Source: Clostridia bacterium
Lineage (GTDB): Bacteria > Bacillota > Clostridia > Christensenellales > UBA1242
NCBI GenBank assembly: GCA_017539765.1
Contig: JAFYCH010000064.1
Location: 1-8,471 of the forward strand
Direction of reading: 5' to 3'
DNA length: 8,471 nt
Below are positions 1-7,104 of the stretch, piece after piece. Each line of letters opens with the position of its first letter. Position 1 is the stretch's first letter. The position numbers were made by a program, and so were the translations under genes. Under the pieces are notes generated by a model. It searched no databases. It was not told the DNA's origin and worked only from the letters and a program-made list of their open reading frames with translations.

Positions 1-32
1 GATTATAAAGTTTTAATAAAAAAATAATAAAG

Positions 33-63
33 AAAACCTATTCAAAATTGATAGGTTTTTTTT
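33..63 (+). terminator. Intrinsic terminator of an upstream, off-window gene
   Basis: A 9-bp hairpin is visible: AAAACCTAT (33-41) pairs with ATAGGTTTT (51-59) around a 9-nt loop, and the T run continues to 63. This is the classic rho-independent layout and probably ends a transcript entering from the left. Positions 1-32 hold only AT-rich sequence with stops and no readable gene. Confidence 0.8.
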
Positions 64-77
64 ATTTGCACATAATA
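48..77 (+). promoter_or_regulatory. Candidate promoter of the gerA operon
   Basis: TTGATA (48-53) and CATAAT (71-76) are separated by 17 bp, each one base from the sigma-A consensus. The downstream element CATAATA (71-77) also fits the forespore sigma-G -10 pattern CATNHTA, which would suit a germination operon. The matching sigma-G -35 is weak, so the sigma factor is unresolved. The -35 lies inside the loop and 3' arm of the preceding terminator. The expected start site, about 83-85, is almost at the gerAA ATG. Confidence 0.45.
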
Positions 78-85
78 TTTTTGAA

Positions 86-1543
86 ATGGAAAAAATTTCA
101 AAAAATATTGGCAAAAATATAGAATATATAAAGTTATCTTGTGGTCAAAACAAAGATTTGGTTTCAAGAGAAATTTTTTGTGGCAAAAAGAAAGTGGCCG
201 TTTTGTTTTTAAATGAACTATCAAGCTCTACAAAAATAGAAAAATATATTTTGGAGCCTATGCTTAAAAGCAATAATTCGCCAACAGATATTTTTGATTT
301 GCAAAAAAATATAATTTCAATCAGCGAGACAAAAACAGAAACCAAAATAAATTTGGTGATTGATGAATTGCTTAAAGGCAACACAATTCTTCTTTTGCAA
401 AATGAGTTGATGGCACTTGTTTGCACTACCATAGAACCAGCACAAAGAGGTGTGGAAGAACCACCAACCAGTGCTGTGATTTATGGACCAAGAGAAGGTT
501 TCGTTGAAAACATAAAAACAAACATTGGACTTGTCAGAAAAAGGCTTCCGGTGAAATCACTTAAAATAAACGAATTATCCATTGGAAAATATACAAAAAC
601 AAAAGTTATGGTGGTGTATCTAGATGATATAGCTGACGAAAAAATTGTGAACAAAATTATGGAAAGACTTAAACAAATTGACATTGATGGTATTTTGGAT
701 AGTCACTATTTGATATCTTTTTTGGAAGAAAAGAAAGGTAGTATTTTTAAACAAGTGGGAAAAACGGAAAAACCAGATATTGCTGTTGCAAAAATTTTGG
801 AGGGTAGAATTGCTATAATGATTGACGGTAGCCCTGTTGTTTTAACTTTGCCTTTTGTTGTGCTTGAAGATTTGCAAAACAGTGATGACTATTATCAAAG
901 AAGTTTTAGGGTAGGCATTGTTAGAAGTCTAAGAATAATTGGACTTTTAATGTCCATTTTGCTACCGGGGCTATATGTTTCAATTCAACTTTATCACTAT
1001 AGAATAATTCCGCTCAAATTTTTGGTTTCAATAATAAACTCATCTCAGGGCATACCGTTTACACCATTTTTGGAAATGCTGTTTGTAATTGTGTTGTTTG
1101 AAATTTTGTTTGAAGCGAGTTTGCGTATGCCAAAGTATATTGGAATGGCACTTTCTGTTGTTGGTGCTTTGGTTCTTGGAGACACGGCGGTTAAAGCAGG
1201 ACTTATTAGTTCACCAGCAGTTATGATTATTGCACTTACGGGTATTTCTTTTTACACAATTCCTGACGAGACTTCACAAATAAGTGTGCTCAGGCTTTTA
1301 TTTACACTTCTGGGCGGAATGATAGGACTTTTTGGAATAGTTATTGGTGCGGTTATGCTCATTACGTATTTGGTCGAATTTAACGCTTATGACACGCCAT
1401 ATTTTGCACCATATGCACCGTATGTAAAAAATGACATAAAAGATGGAATTTTTAAGAAGGAAACTGTGGTTATAAACACACGTCCAAAGAGCATACCAAA
1501 TAAGAAAAAGATTAGAAAAATTGATATAGGAGAACCGCAATGA
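86..1543 (+). CDS. gerAA: GerA-family spore germination receptor subunit A
   Basis: This is the A subunit of a GerA-type nutrient germinant receptor, which sits in the inner membrane of the dormant spore and helps trigger germination. The 485-residue length is normal for the family. Residues 1-275 form the hydrophilic N-terminal region, with family signatures such as GPREGF (134-139). A membrane domain of several helices follows (about 279-430), including PGLYVS (294-299), the PFTPFLE stretch (324-330), and the GDTAVKAGL segment (365-373) leading to SFYTIP (388-393). The last 55 residues are polar and basic. ATG at 86 is chosen because the protein aligns from its first residues with the usual GerA N-terminus and no better in-frame start exists. 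No Shine-Dalgarno sequence precedes it, unlike its neighbours. The stop overlaps gerAB by ATGA. The germinant cannot be read from sequence. Confidence 0.95.
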   Translation: MEKISKNIGKNIEYIKLSCGQNKDLVSREIFCGKKKVAVLFLNELSSSTKIEKYILEPMLKSNNSPTDIFDLQKNIISISETKTETKINLVIDELLKGNTILLLQNELMALVCTTIEPAQRGVEEPPTSAVIYGPREGFVENIKTNIGLVRKRLPVKSLKINELSIGKYTKTKVMVVYLDDIADEKIVNKIMERLKQIDIDGILDSHYLISFLEEKKGSIFKQVGKTEKPDIAVAKILEGRIAIMIDGSPVVLTLPFVVLEDLQNSDDYYQRSFRVGIVRSLRIIGLLMSILLPGLYVSIQLYHYRIIPLKFLVSIINSSQGIPFTPFLEMLFVIVLFEILFEASLRMPKYIGMALSVVGALVLGDTAVKAGLISSPAVMIIALTGISFYTIPDETSQISVLRLLFTLLGGMIGLFGIVIGAVMLITYLVEFNAYDTPYFAPYAPYVKNDIKDGIFKKETVVINTRPKSIPNKKKIRKIDIGEPQ

Positions 1544-2649
1544 GAGAACAATCCGTTACAACTAGGCAAGCTGGAATGATGCTTTTTGTGGCAATGATTT
1601 GCAACAAGATGTTATCCCTTGGCAGCATTTTAAGTTTTGATGCCAAAAATGATGCATGGATAATTTTTGTTTTGCAGTTTGGAATAGATTTTTTGTTTTC
1701 TCTTATATTTTTGTATTTCATAAAGACAATTGACAAACCTATCTTGCAATATATCAAAGAGAAATTTGGCAAAGTAGTAAGCATTGTTGTTGCCGTTTTG
1801 GTGGGAATAATTTTTTTGTTTAAGACAACAGAAGTTATGGTTGACACCTATCTGTTTTTTGTCCATTTGATTTATGCTGATTTTGACAGAGTGGTGTTTA
1901 TGGCTTGCTTTTTGACAATTGTCTATTTTTTTGGCTCAAGACAATTTAGAAGTTTAGGCAGGACATCGGAACTACTTTTTGCACTTATTGTGTTTTCTCT
2001 TGCAATATGTTTTTTGATGGCACTTAAGGCGATTGATGTTGAAAAAATATTACCACTTTTTGGAACAAATTTTTACACACTTGGCACAAATACAATTGAG
2101 CATAGTTTATGGTTTGGCGACTTTTGGATTTTCTTCTTTTTGATAGGAAATATAAAAATTGAGCAAAAAACAACAAAAAAATTGATATTTTCTTACTTAA
2201 TTTCGTGTTTTGTCATCATTTTGTTTGTTGTTATGTTCATTTGTGCATTTGGACATACGGCATCAATGCATAGAGTGAGCAATGTTGATATAACCGAATA
2301 CGCACCAAGACTTATTGCGCAGGCCAGGTTCAATTGGCTGGCATATTTTACATTTCCAATATCACTTGTGCTTGGCATAGGTATTTATGCAAATTGTTTA
2401 AATACATGTGTAAAGTTTTGTGTAAGAGAAAAATTTAAGAGCAAAAATACAATTTCCATTTTTATAACCACAGCACTTGTCGTCGCAATTTGTGTTGTTT
2501 TTAGATTTCAATATTCGCCATTTTATAATTTTGTAACAAAATATTTATTTTATTATGTTTTGCTTGTTCAATATGCTGTACCAATAGTCTTGTTGCTTAT
2601 GATTAATGTAAGAAAAAGAAAACTACAAAAAAGGTTGGTGGCAGTATGA
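1540..2649 (+). CDS. gerAB: GerAB-family spore germination receptor subunit B (APC-type permease fold)
   Basis: This is the B subunit of the same receptor, in the APC amino-acid permease superfamily; in characterised GerA-type receptors it is the subunit that recognises the germinant. The 369-residue protein is almost entirely membrane-embedded. Ten hydrophobic segments can be picked out, at about 11-30, 40-61, 79-96, 117-132, 143-163, 190-205, 214-236, 265-287, 305-322 and 331-354, followed by a short basic tail (RKRKLQKR). The family N-terminus, a polar stretch then TTRQAG leading into the first helix, is present. The start is supported by AGGAG at 1528-1532, seven bases before the ATG. It overlaps gerAA and gerAC by ATGA at both ends, so translation is probably coupled. 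Which amino acid or nutrient it binds is unknown. Confidence 0.93.
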   Translation: MREQSVTTRQAGMMLFVAMICNKMLSLGSILSFDAKNDAWIIFVLQFGIDFLFSLIFLYFIKTIDKPILQYIKEKFGKVVSIVVAVLVGIIFLFKTTEVMVDTYLFFVHLIYADFDRVVFMACFLTIVYFFGSRQFRSLGRTSELLFALIVFSLAICFLMALKAIDVEKILPLFGTNFYTLGTNTIEHSLWFGDFWIFFFLIGNIKIEQKTTKKLIFSYLISCFVIILFVVMFICAFGHTASMHRVSNVDITEYAPRLIAQARFNWLAYFTFPISLVLGIGIYANCLNTCVKFCVREKFKSKNTISIFITTALVVAICVVFRFQYSPFYNFVTKYLFYYVLLVQYAVPIVLLLMINVRKRKLQKRLVAV

Positions 2650-3899
2650 TAAGAAAACTTACTCACAGCAAAATTATGATATTTCTGATTATCATCTTCG
2701 TTTGGCTTTTTCCAGCAACAATCAACATGCCCGACCAAACTCAGCAATATTCCGTTGTGCTTGGTGTTGGCATAGACAAGGCTGGCGAGCAGTACGAAGT
2801 CAGCACACAAGTTTTGACTTCAAAATCAAATCAAGGTTTTTTGGAAGCCTTGCAAGTTCATAGTTCAGTTGGCAAAAACATTATGGACGCCATTGAAAAG
2901 TTAAGTTTGCACACAGGCAGGATTGCGGGTTTTGGCAACACGAGTGTCATTGTTTTTTCTGAAGAGGTCGCACAGGAAGGCATAGAGCAGTTTTTAGATT
3001 TTTTTGTGCGTAGCAAAAGGCTTAATGGTAATCCGGTTTTGATGATAACAAAAAACAAGGCAAAAGACATTTTGAGTGATGTTGCAAAGATTGATGAAAG
3101 TTTCAACTACAGTTTAAACAGTTTGGCTCACTTAAACAAAGAGTTTGCAAGTGGCACAATGTGTACTATGGAAGATTTTTTAGATGATTATTTTAGTGAG
3201 ACAAAAGCAACATTTGTTGCACAAGTAAACGAAGAAACTGATGATTCAAAGGGCATAGAAATTCCATCGCAAAACAGCTCAACAAGCAGCAGTGGTGTAG
3301 ATGGTGGTGGCTCAGGTGGTTCGCAAACGACTGCTGGTGGTGACAATAAAAAAGTGCTCAGCAATTCGGGTGAAAGCTCGCTTTTTAAAGATGGCAAACA
3401 AATTGCAGTTGCTTCAGAAAAAATTGTTGAAGGCTACAATATCTTAAATAAGTCTGTGAGAAATATTTATACGATTGATAATGTAAACGATGAAATTTAT
3501 CACAATGCTCAAGTTGTGATTAGCGTAAAAAACAAAATACTTACAAAAAAATATGAATTTTCAAAAACCGGCATACCAAGAGTAATTTTTGAAATTCACT
3601 ATACACTCAAGGTAGAGCAGATAATTGAACAAAACAATAATTTAATTTTAATGAATGGCAGTCAAGATTATGTGACGCCAACACTTGTGAATATGTTTAA
3701 AACCGAAGTTAAAAAAGATGTTTCTAATGCACTCAATTTTGCAAAAGAAAACAATGCCGATGTTTACGGCTTTCAGCAAGCATTTGAAAGACATAAACCA
3801 AAACAGTGGAAAAAATATTTAAAAAATCTTCCAGACAAAAGCAATGCTTTTCAAAACATAGAAGTGTTTTTAAAAATCCAAGTCAAAGGAAATTTGTAA
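2646..3899 (+). CDS. gerAC: Ger(x)C-family spore germination receptor subunit C, without lipobox
   Basis: This is the C subunit of the germinant receptor, normally a lipoprotein on the outer face of the inner spore membrane. Family features include YSVVLGVGIDK (35-45) after the signal, GFGNTSVIVFSEEVAQEGI (95-113), an FFVRSKRLNGNP block (119-130), and a C-terminal ADVYGFQQAF plus KPKQWKK (371-390). The usual lipobox cysteine is absent: the N-terminal hydrophobic stretch (about 9-25) runs into FPATINMPD, and the only cysteine in the protein is C173. It therefore looks like a protein anchored by an uncleaved helix, or one cleaved by signal peptidase I. A Ser/Gly/Thr-rich low-complexity linker occupies about 201-247. 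Ribosome binding may use AAGG at 2631-2634 or GGTGG at 2637-2641. It overlaps gerAB by ATGA and is the last gene of the operon. Confidence 0.92.
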   Translation: MIRKLTHSKIMIFLIIIFVWLFPATINMPDQTQQYSVVLGVGIDKAGEQYEVSTQVLTSKSNQGFLEALQVHSSVGKNIMDAIEKLSLHTGRIAGFGNTSVIVFSEEVAQEGIEQFLDFFVRSKRLNGNPVLMITKNKAKDILSDVAKIDESFNYSLNSLAHLNKEFASGTMCTMEDFLDDYFSETKATFVAQVNEETDDSKGIEIPSQNSSTSSSGVDGGGSGGSQTTAGGDNKKVLSNSGESSLFKDGKQIAVASEKIVEGYNILNKSVRNIYTIDNVNDEIYHNAQVVISVKNKILTKKYEFSKTGIPRVIFEIHYTLKVEQIIEQNNNLILMNGSQDYVTPTLVNMFKTEVKKDVSNALNFAKENNADVYGFQQAFERHKPKQWKKYLKNLPDKSNAFQNIEVFLKIQVKGNL

Positions 3900-3919
3900 A
3901 AAAACATCAGAAAATAATA

Positions 3920-3948
3920 AAAAAATGCTGATTTTTTCAGCATTTTTT
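3920..3948. terminator. Bidirectional intrinsic terminator between convergent units
   Basis: TGCTGA (3926-3931) pairs with TCAGCA (3937-3942) around a five-T loop. An A run (3920-3925) lies before it and a T run (3943-3948) after it. Because of the flanking A and T runs, the same hairpin followed by U residues forms in transcripts from either strand. It sits 21 bases after the gerAC stop and 10 bases after the stop of the convergent M1 peptidase gene, so it should serve both. Confidence 0.85.
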
Positions 3949-3958
3949 GCTTTTTCTA

Positions 3959-5461
3959 TCAATTTGCTGGCTTTTCTGAAACATTTCCAATTATTGCAGA
4001 GCCGTACAAATAACTTTCAAAAACAGATTTCAGTCTTCTGTTTGAAGTATCTTCAAAAACAGCAATCAAATTTGCAGGCACTGCATTTTTTCCACCATAT
4101 TGTTTGTAATAGTTTTTCAAACTGTCAAAAAACTTTTTGTCACCAATCAAATTTCTTATGTCGTCAAACATAATCATGCCTTTTACGTAGGCAGCATAGA
4201 CATATTCTGGCTCTGTCGCAAATTCACTAATTTTTCTGTTCATAGAAGTATCAACTTGCTTAAAAACATCTTTGTAAACATCAACAAAAAGGGTGTAACT
4301 TGTTATGGCATTTTTTATGCAAACATCTCTAAAAATTTCGTATTCGGGGTTGTTTTCATAAAATACAACCACGCTGTATTCAGCCAAACTTTCGTCAAGC
4401 CAACCATAATCAAATTGATTGTTGCCAACAACGCCATACCACCATTGGTGCGCAATTTCGTGAACAATTGTGTTGGTGTAGTCGTCATATTTTTCTAGGC
4501 TGTCACTTATCATCACCAAATTGGGGTATTCCATACCACCATACAAAAATCCAGTTTCTACCACAGCCAAAGTTTCATAAGGATACTTTCCAAATTTTTT
4601 GTTAAATGTCAGCAGTGCTTTTTTTGCTGTTTCCATACTTTTTGCACTTTGTTTATCGGAATAGAAATAGTAGTTTATTTGTGTGCCATCAACTTTTTCT
4701 GACAGTGTTTCAAATTTGTCAGAAAGCACCATGGCAAAGTCACGCACCGCGTTTGCGGAATATGTTGTTTTGGTTGCTGTTTCGTTTTTTGTTTCTGCTT
4801 TTTTTGTGCCAGTGCTTGCAAGTATAAGGTTGCTGCTATATGTCATATTTACAACATAGTTTGCCATAGTTGAATAAAATGGGTCGCCGTTATGGTTATA
4901 TGGATTTTTGTCCCAGCCATCATTTTCAAACACACAGGCAATTGGGTAAAAGTTGCCGAGATTTATGCTGCTATCTGAATAGCCAAACCTATGCAAAACA
5001 TTTGGAATAACAATTTTGTATGTCATTTTTATGTTTACAAAGTCGTTGGGGTAAAGTGGAGAGTTGAGTGTAACTTTCAAAATGTCTTTGTCAAGGTTTT
5101 CAAGTGCAAAACTGCATTTTTGATTTGCGCATAAAACTTCGCTTATGTCAATACCACCAGCACTAAAGCCGTTTGGATATGCTTTTGTTTCATATAGTTT
5201 GCTTACAGGTTTGTTCATCGCCACATCACTAAAGCTGTTTGCATACAGGTGAAAACAAACTTCTCCTAAAATTTTACTTGTGGTGTTTTTGTATTTTACC
5301 ACCTGTGTTCCGTCAATTGTGTGATCGTCATTAAGTGTCAAATCTAAATTATATTCGGTTATGTTTGTCCCGTATTTTTTGATAAAGTTGCCGCTTAAAC
5401 AACCACTTGTTAGAACAATAAGCATTAACATAAATGCCATAAAAAAGTATCTTTTTTTCAT
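3959..5461 (-). CDS. Secreted M1-family zinc metallopeptidase (aminopeptidase), lipoprotein
   Basis: This is a gluzincin metallopeptidase of family M1, expected to remove N-terminal residues from peptides outside the membrane. A lipoprotein signal is visible: K2-R4, a hydrophobic stretch, then LTSGC with the lipidated cysteine at 21. An N-terminal beta-rich domain is followed by the catalytic domain. The exopeptidase motif is GGMEY (308-312; GAMEN or GGMEN in many members). The zinc site is HEIAH (334-338) plus E357 in WLDESLAEY, the exact HExxH-18-E spacing. YVKG (425-428) supplies the probable catalytic tyrosine Y425. At 500 residues it lacks the long C-terminal helical domain of PepN-type enzymes. 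The start is supported by GGAGAG (minus strand, 5467-5472), five bases before the ATG. It is monocistronic. No convincing promoter was found: a TTGACA hexamer (minus strand, 5531-5536) has no good -10. Substrate preference is unknown. Confidence 0.92.
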   Translation of the reverse strand: MKKRYFFMAFMLMLIVLTSGCLSGNFIKKYGTNITEYNLDLTLNDDHTIDGTQVVKYKNTTSKILGEVCFHLYANSFSDVAMNKPVSKLYETKAYPNGFSAGGIDISEVLCANQKCSFALENLDKDILKVTLNSPLYPNDFVNIKMTYKIVIPNVLHRFGYSDSSINLGNFYPIACVFENDGWDKNPYNHNGDPFYSTMANYVVNMTYSSNLILASTGTKKAETKNETATKTTYSANAVRDFAMVLSDKFETLSEKVDGTQINYYFYSDKQSAKSMETAKKALLTFNKKFGKYPYETLAVVETGFLYGGMEYPNLVMISDSLEKYDDYTNTIVHEIAHQWWYGVVGNNQFDYGWLDESLAEYSVVVFYENNPEYEIFRDVCIKNAITSYTLFVDVYKDVFKQVDTSMNRKISEFATEPEYVYAAYVKGMIMFDDIRNLIGDKKFFDSLKNYYKQYGGKNAVPANLIAVFEDTSNRRLKSVFESYLYGSAIIGNVSEKPAN

Positions 5462-5546
5462 AAAAACTCTCCGTATACTTTATTTTACGAAAAGTATTTT
5501 TTAAATATGATTTATGATGCTTGCAAAAATTGTCAAAAGCAAGTAT

Positions 5547-5566
5547 TATATATTTGCAAATATATA
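5547..5566. repeat. 20-bp perfect palindrome in divergent intergenic region
   Basis: Half-site TATATATTTG is followed immediately by its exact reverse complement, centred between 5556 and 5557. It lies in the 185-base gap between the divergent peptidase and replication genes, 36 bases upstream of the -35 of the latter. It could be a dimeric repressor operator. AT-rich palindromes also arise by chance, so the role is inference. Confidence 0.6.
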
Positions 5567-5601
5567 CAAGTAATGGCAAAAAATAAAATATGTCATTTAA
5601 C

Positions 5602-5630
5602 TTGAAAAAAAACAAAAATACAAGTATAAT
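5602..5630 (+). promoter_or_regulatory. Sigma-A promoter of the DnaD-domain/helicase-loader operon
   Basis: TTGAAA (5602-5607) and a perfect TATAAT (5625-5630) are separated by exactly 17 bp. The predicted start site, near 5637, lies about 10 bases before the ATG at 5647 and right at the AAAGG ribosome binding site (5636-5640). The promoter's position also settles the start codon: the earlier in-frame ATG at 5590 lies upstream of the -35 and cannot be on this transcript. Confidence 0.85.
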
Positions 5631-5646
5631 AAAAAAAAGGTGTAAT

Positions 5647-7104
5647 ATGGCATTTTGTAAATTTTCAACAGAGAATAAACAAGCAAACGAAGTCCTTGTG
5701 GACAGCGTGTTTTTTACTGACTATATGCCACATGCCCCAGAAAGTTGCACAAAGGTTTATCTATATGGCCTTACAAAATGTTCTAATCCAGACAGCAACT
5801 TAAACTCTATTGAAGATTTTGTTCAGGTGCTTAATCTCAGCAAAGAAGACATAAAAAGTGCATTTTTGTATTGGGAAGAAAAAGGTCTTGTTAAGGTTTT
5901 GAATATAGAGCCAATTGAAATTAGATATTTGCCAGTCAAAAGAAATTCTTACTTCTTGAAACTTTACAAAAAAGATGAATTTTCAGAATTTAATCGAACT
6001 ATTCAAGAAATTTTAGATGGCAGGATGATAACGCCACATGAGTATAATGAATACTATCTTACAATGAAGAGTATGCATATAGATGAAAGTGCTATGCTTA
6101 TGATTGCAAAATATTGTGCTAATAGCAAAGGCAACAATGTTGGCTACAACTACATTTTGACTGTTGCAAAAAATTGGGCTTATGATGGTGTACATACGGC
6201 AAAAGATGTTGAACTTAAACTAAATGAACTGGAGACACTCACAAGTGAAGTCAAAGATATTTTGACAGCACTCAAAAGCAAAAGAAGTCCAAGTTTTGAA
6301 GACAAGGAACTTTTCCAAAAATGGACAAAACAATATGGCTACGACCTTTCAACACTTGTTCAGATTGCTAAGCGTGTTAAACGTGGCGGAATGGACAAAA
6401 TGTCAAGTTTGGTTGATACATATTATGGCTTAAAACTTCTTAGCATAACTGAAATTGAAGATTATGAAAACGATAAGGACAGTTTATATTCTCTTGCAAA
6501 AATAGTTTGCCAGTCACTTGGTCTTTACTATGAAAATCTTGACCCAATTGTCAATACATATATAATCAAGTGGAAACAAATGGGTTATTCAGAAGAAGCA
6601 ATAAAACTTATTGCAGACATCTGCTTTAAAAAATTTATTCGTAACTTTGATGGTATGAACGAGATTGTTTCAAAATATTTTGCAAATGGTCTTATTTCAA
6701 TTGATGCCATAAATGAATACATAACAGGCACACTTTCAACCGACAAAAAAATAAAGAACATTTTGGCAAATTTAGGTCTTGCAAGAAATGTTACTTCTTG
6801 GGACAGGGATTTTTATCACACATGGACATATTCTTGGGGGTTTGGCGATGAACTTATTGACTATGCAACTTCACTTAGTGCTGGAAAATCTCAACCAATG
6901 ACATACATAAACAAGATTTTGTCTAATTGGAAAGAACAAAATATTTCCACATTGGAAGATGCTAAAAAAGTTAAGCCAATTGACGTTGTTTTAAGTAATA
7001 ACGATACTCAATCTCAACATAAAAGTCATTTTATGACACATAGTTTTTCTCAAGAAGAACTTGATGCTATATTCGATAATATTGATGAGGTGAGGTTTAT
7101 ATGA
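5647..7104 (+). CDS. DnaD-domain replication initiation / primosome protein
   Basis: This is a replication restart or initiation protein of the DnaD/DnaB (Bacillota) superfamily, expected to bind DNA and work with the helicase loader encoded next. The 485 residues begin MAFCKFSTEN and enter an N-terminal winged-helix-like region (about 12-95) with TKVYLYGLTK (35-44), typical of clostridial members. Four related helical units follow, at about 132-188, 221-273, 300-359 and 387-440. Units 1 and 4 have the clearest DDBH2 signatures, YNYILTVAKNW (167-177) and YINKILSNW (420-428). The C-terminus is a polar tail ending in an acidic SQEELDAIF segment. ATG 5647 is preferred over ATG 5590 because of the promoter position and the AAAGG ribosome binding site six bases upstream. 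It overlaps the ATPase gene by ATGA, like the dnaB-dnaI pair of B. subtilis. Whether it acts as DnaB or DnaD cannot be decided here. Confidence 0.88.
   Translation: MAFCKFSTENKQANEVLVDSVFFTDYMPHAPESCTKVYLYGLTKCSNPDSNLNSIEDFVQVLNLSKEDIKSAFLYWEEKGLVKVLNIEPIEIRYLPVKRNSYFLKLYKKDEFSEFNRTIQEILDGRMITPHEYNEYYLTMKSMHIDESAMLMIAKYCANSKGNNVGYNYILTVAKNWAYDGVHTAKDVELKLNELETLTSEVKDILTALKSKRSPSFEDKELFQKWTKQYGYDLSTLVQIAKRVKRGGMDKMSSLVDTYYGLKLLSITEIEDYENDKDSLYSLAKIVCQSLGLYYENLDPIVNTYIIKWKQMGYSEEAIKLIADICFKKFIRNFDGMNEIVSKYFANGLISIDAINEYITGTLSTDKKIKNILANLGLARNVTSWDRDFYHTWTYSWGFGDELIDYATSLSAGKSQPMTYINKILSNWKEQNISTLEDAKKVKPIDVVLSNNDTQSQHKSHFMTHSFSQEELDAIFDNIDEVRFI

Noticed and set aside
1540..2649. GerAB-like protein as an independent amino-acid transporter
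   Set aside because: It is translationally coupled on both sides to the A and C receptor subunits, which places it in the receptor.
86..3899. A novel signalling operon rather than a germination receptor
   Set aside because: All three genes match the GerA, GerB and Ger(x)C families in order, size and motifs; only the details of subunit C are unusual.
3925..4173. Open plus-strand frame of 82 codons
   Set aside because: It begins inside the terminator hairpin and is antisense to the M1 peptidase gene; its composition is the shadow of that gene, with no ribosome binding site.
5482..5536. Promoter for the M1 peptidase on the minus strand
   Set aside because: TTGACA (5531-5536) has no acceptable -10 at 16-18 bp, and TAAAAT (5482-5487) has no -35; the sporulation-type CATA motifs nearby are also imperfect.
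5590..5646. Possible 19-residue N-terminal extension of the DnaD-domain protein from ATG 5590
   Set aside because: The consensus promoter (5602-5630) and the ribosome binding site lie within this stretch, so an mRNA from it cannot include ATG 5590.
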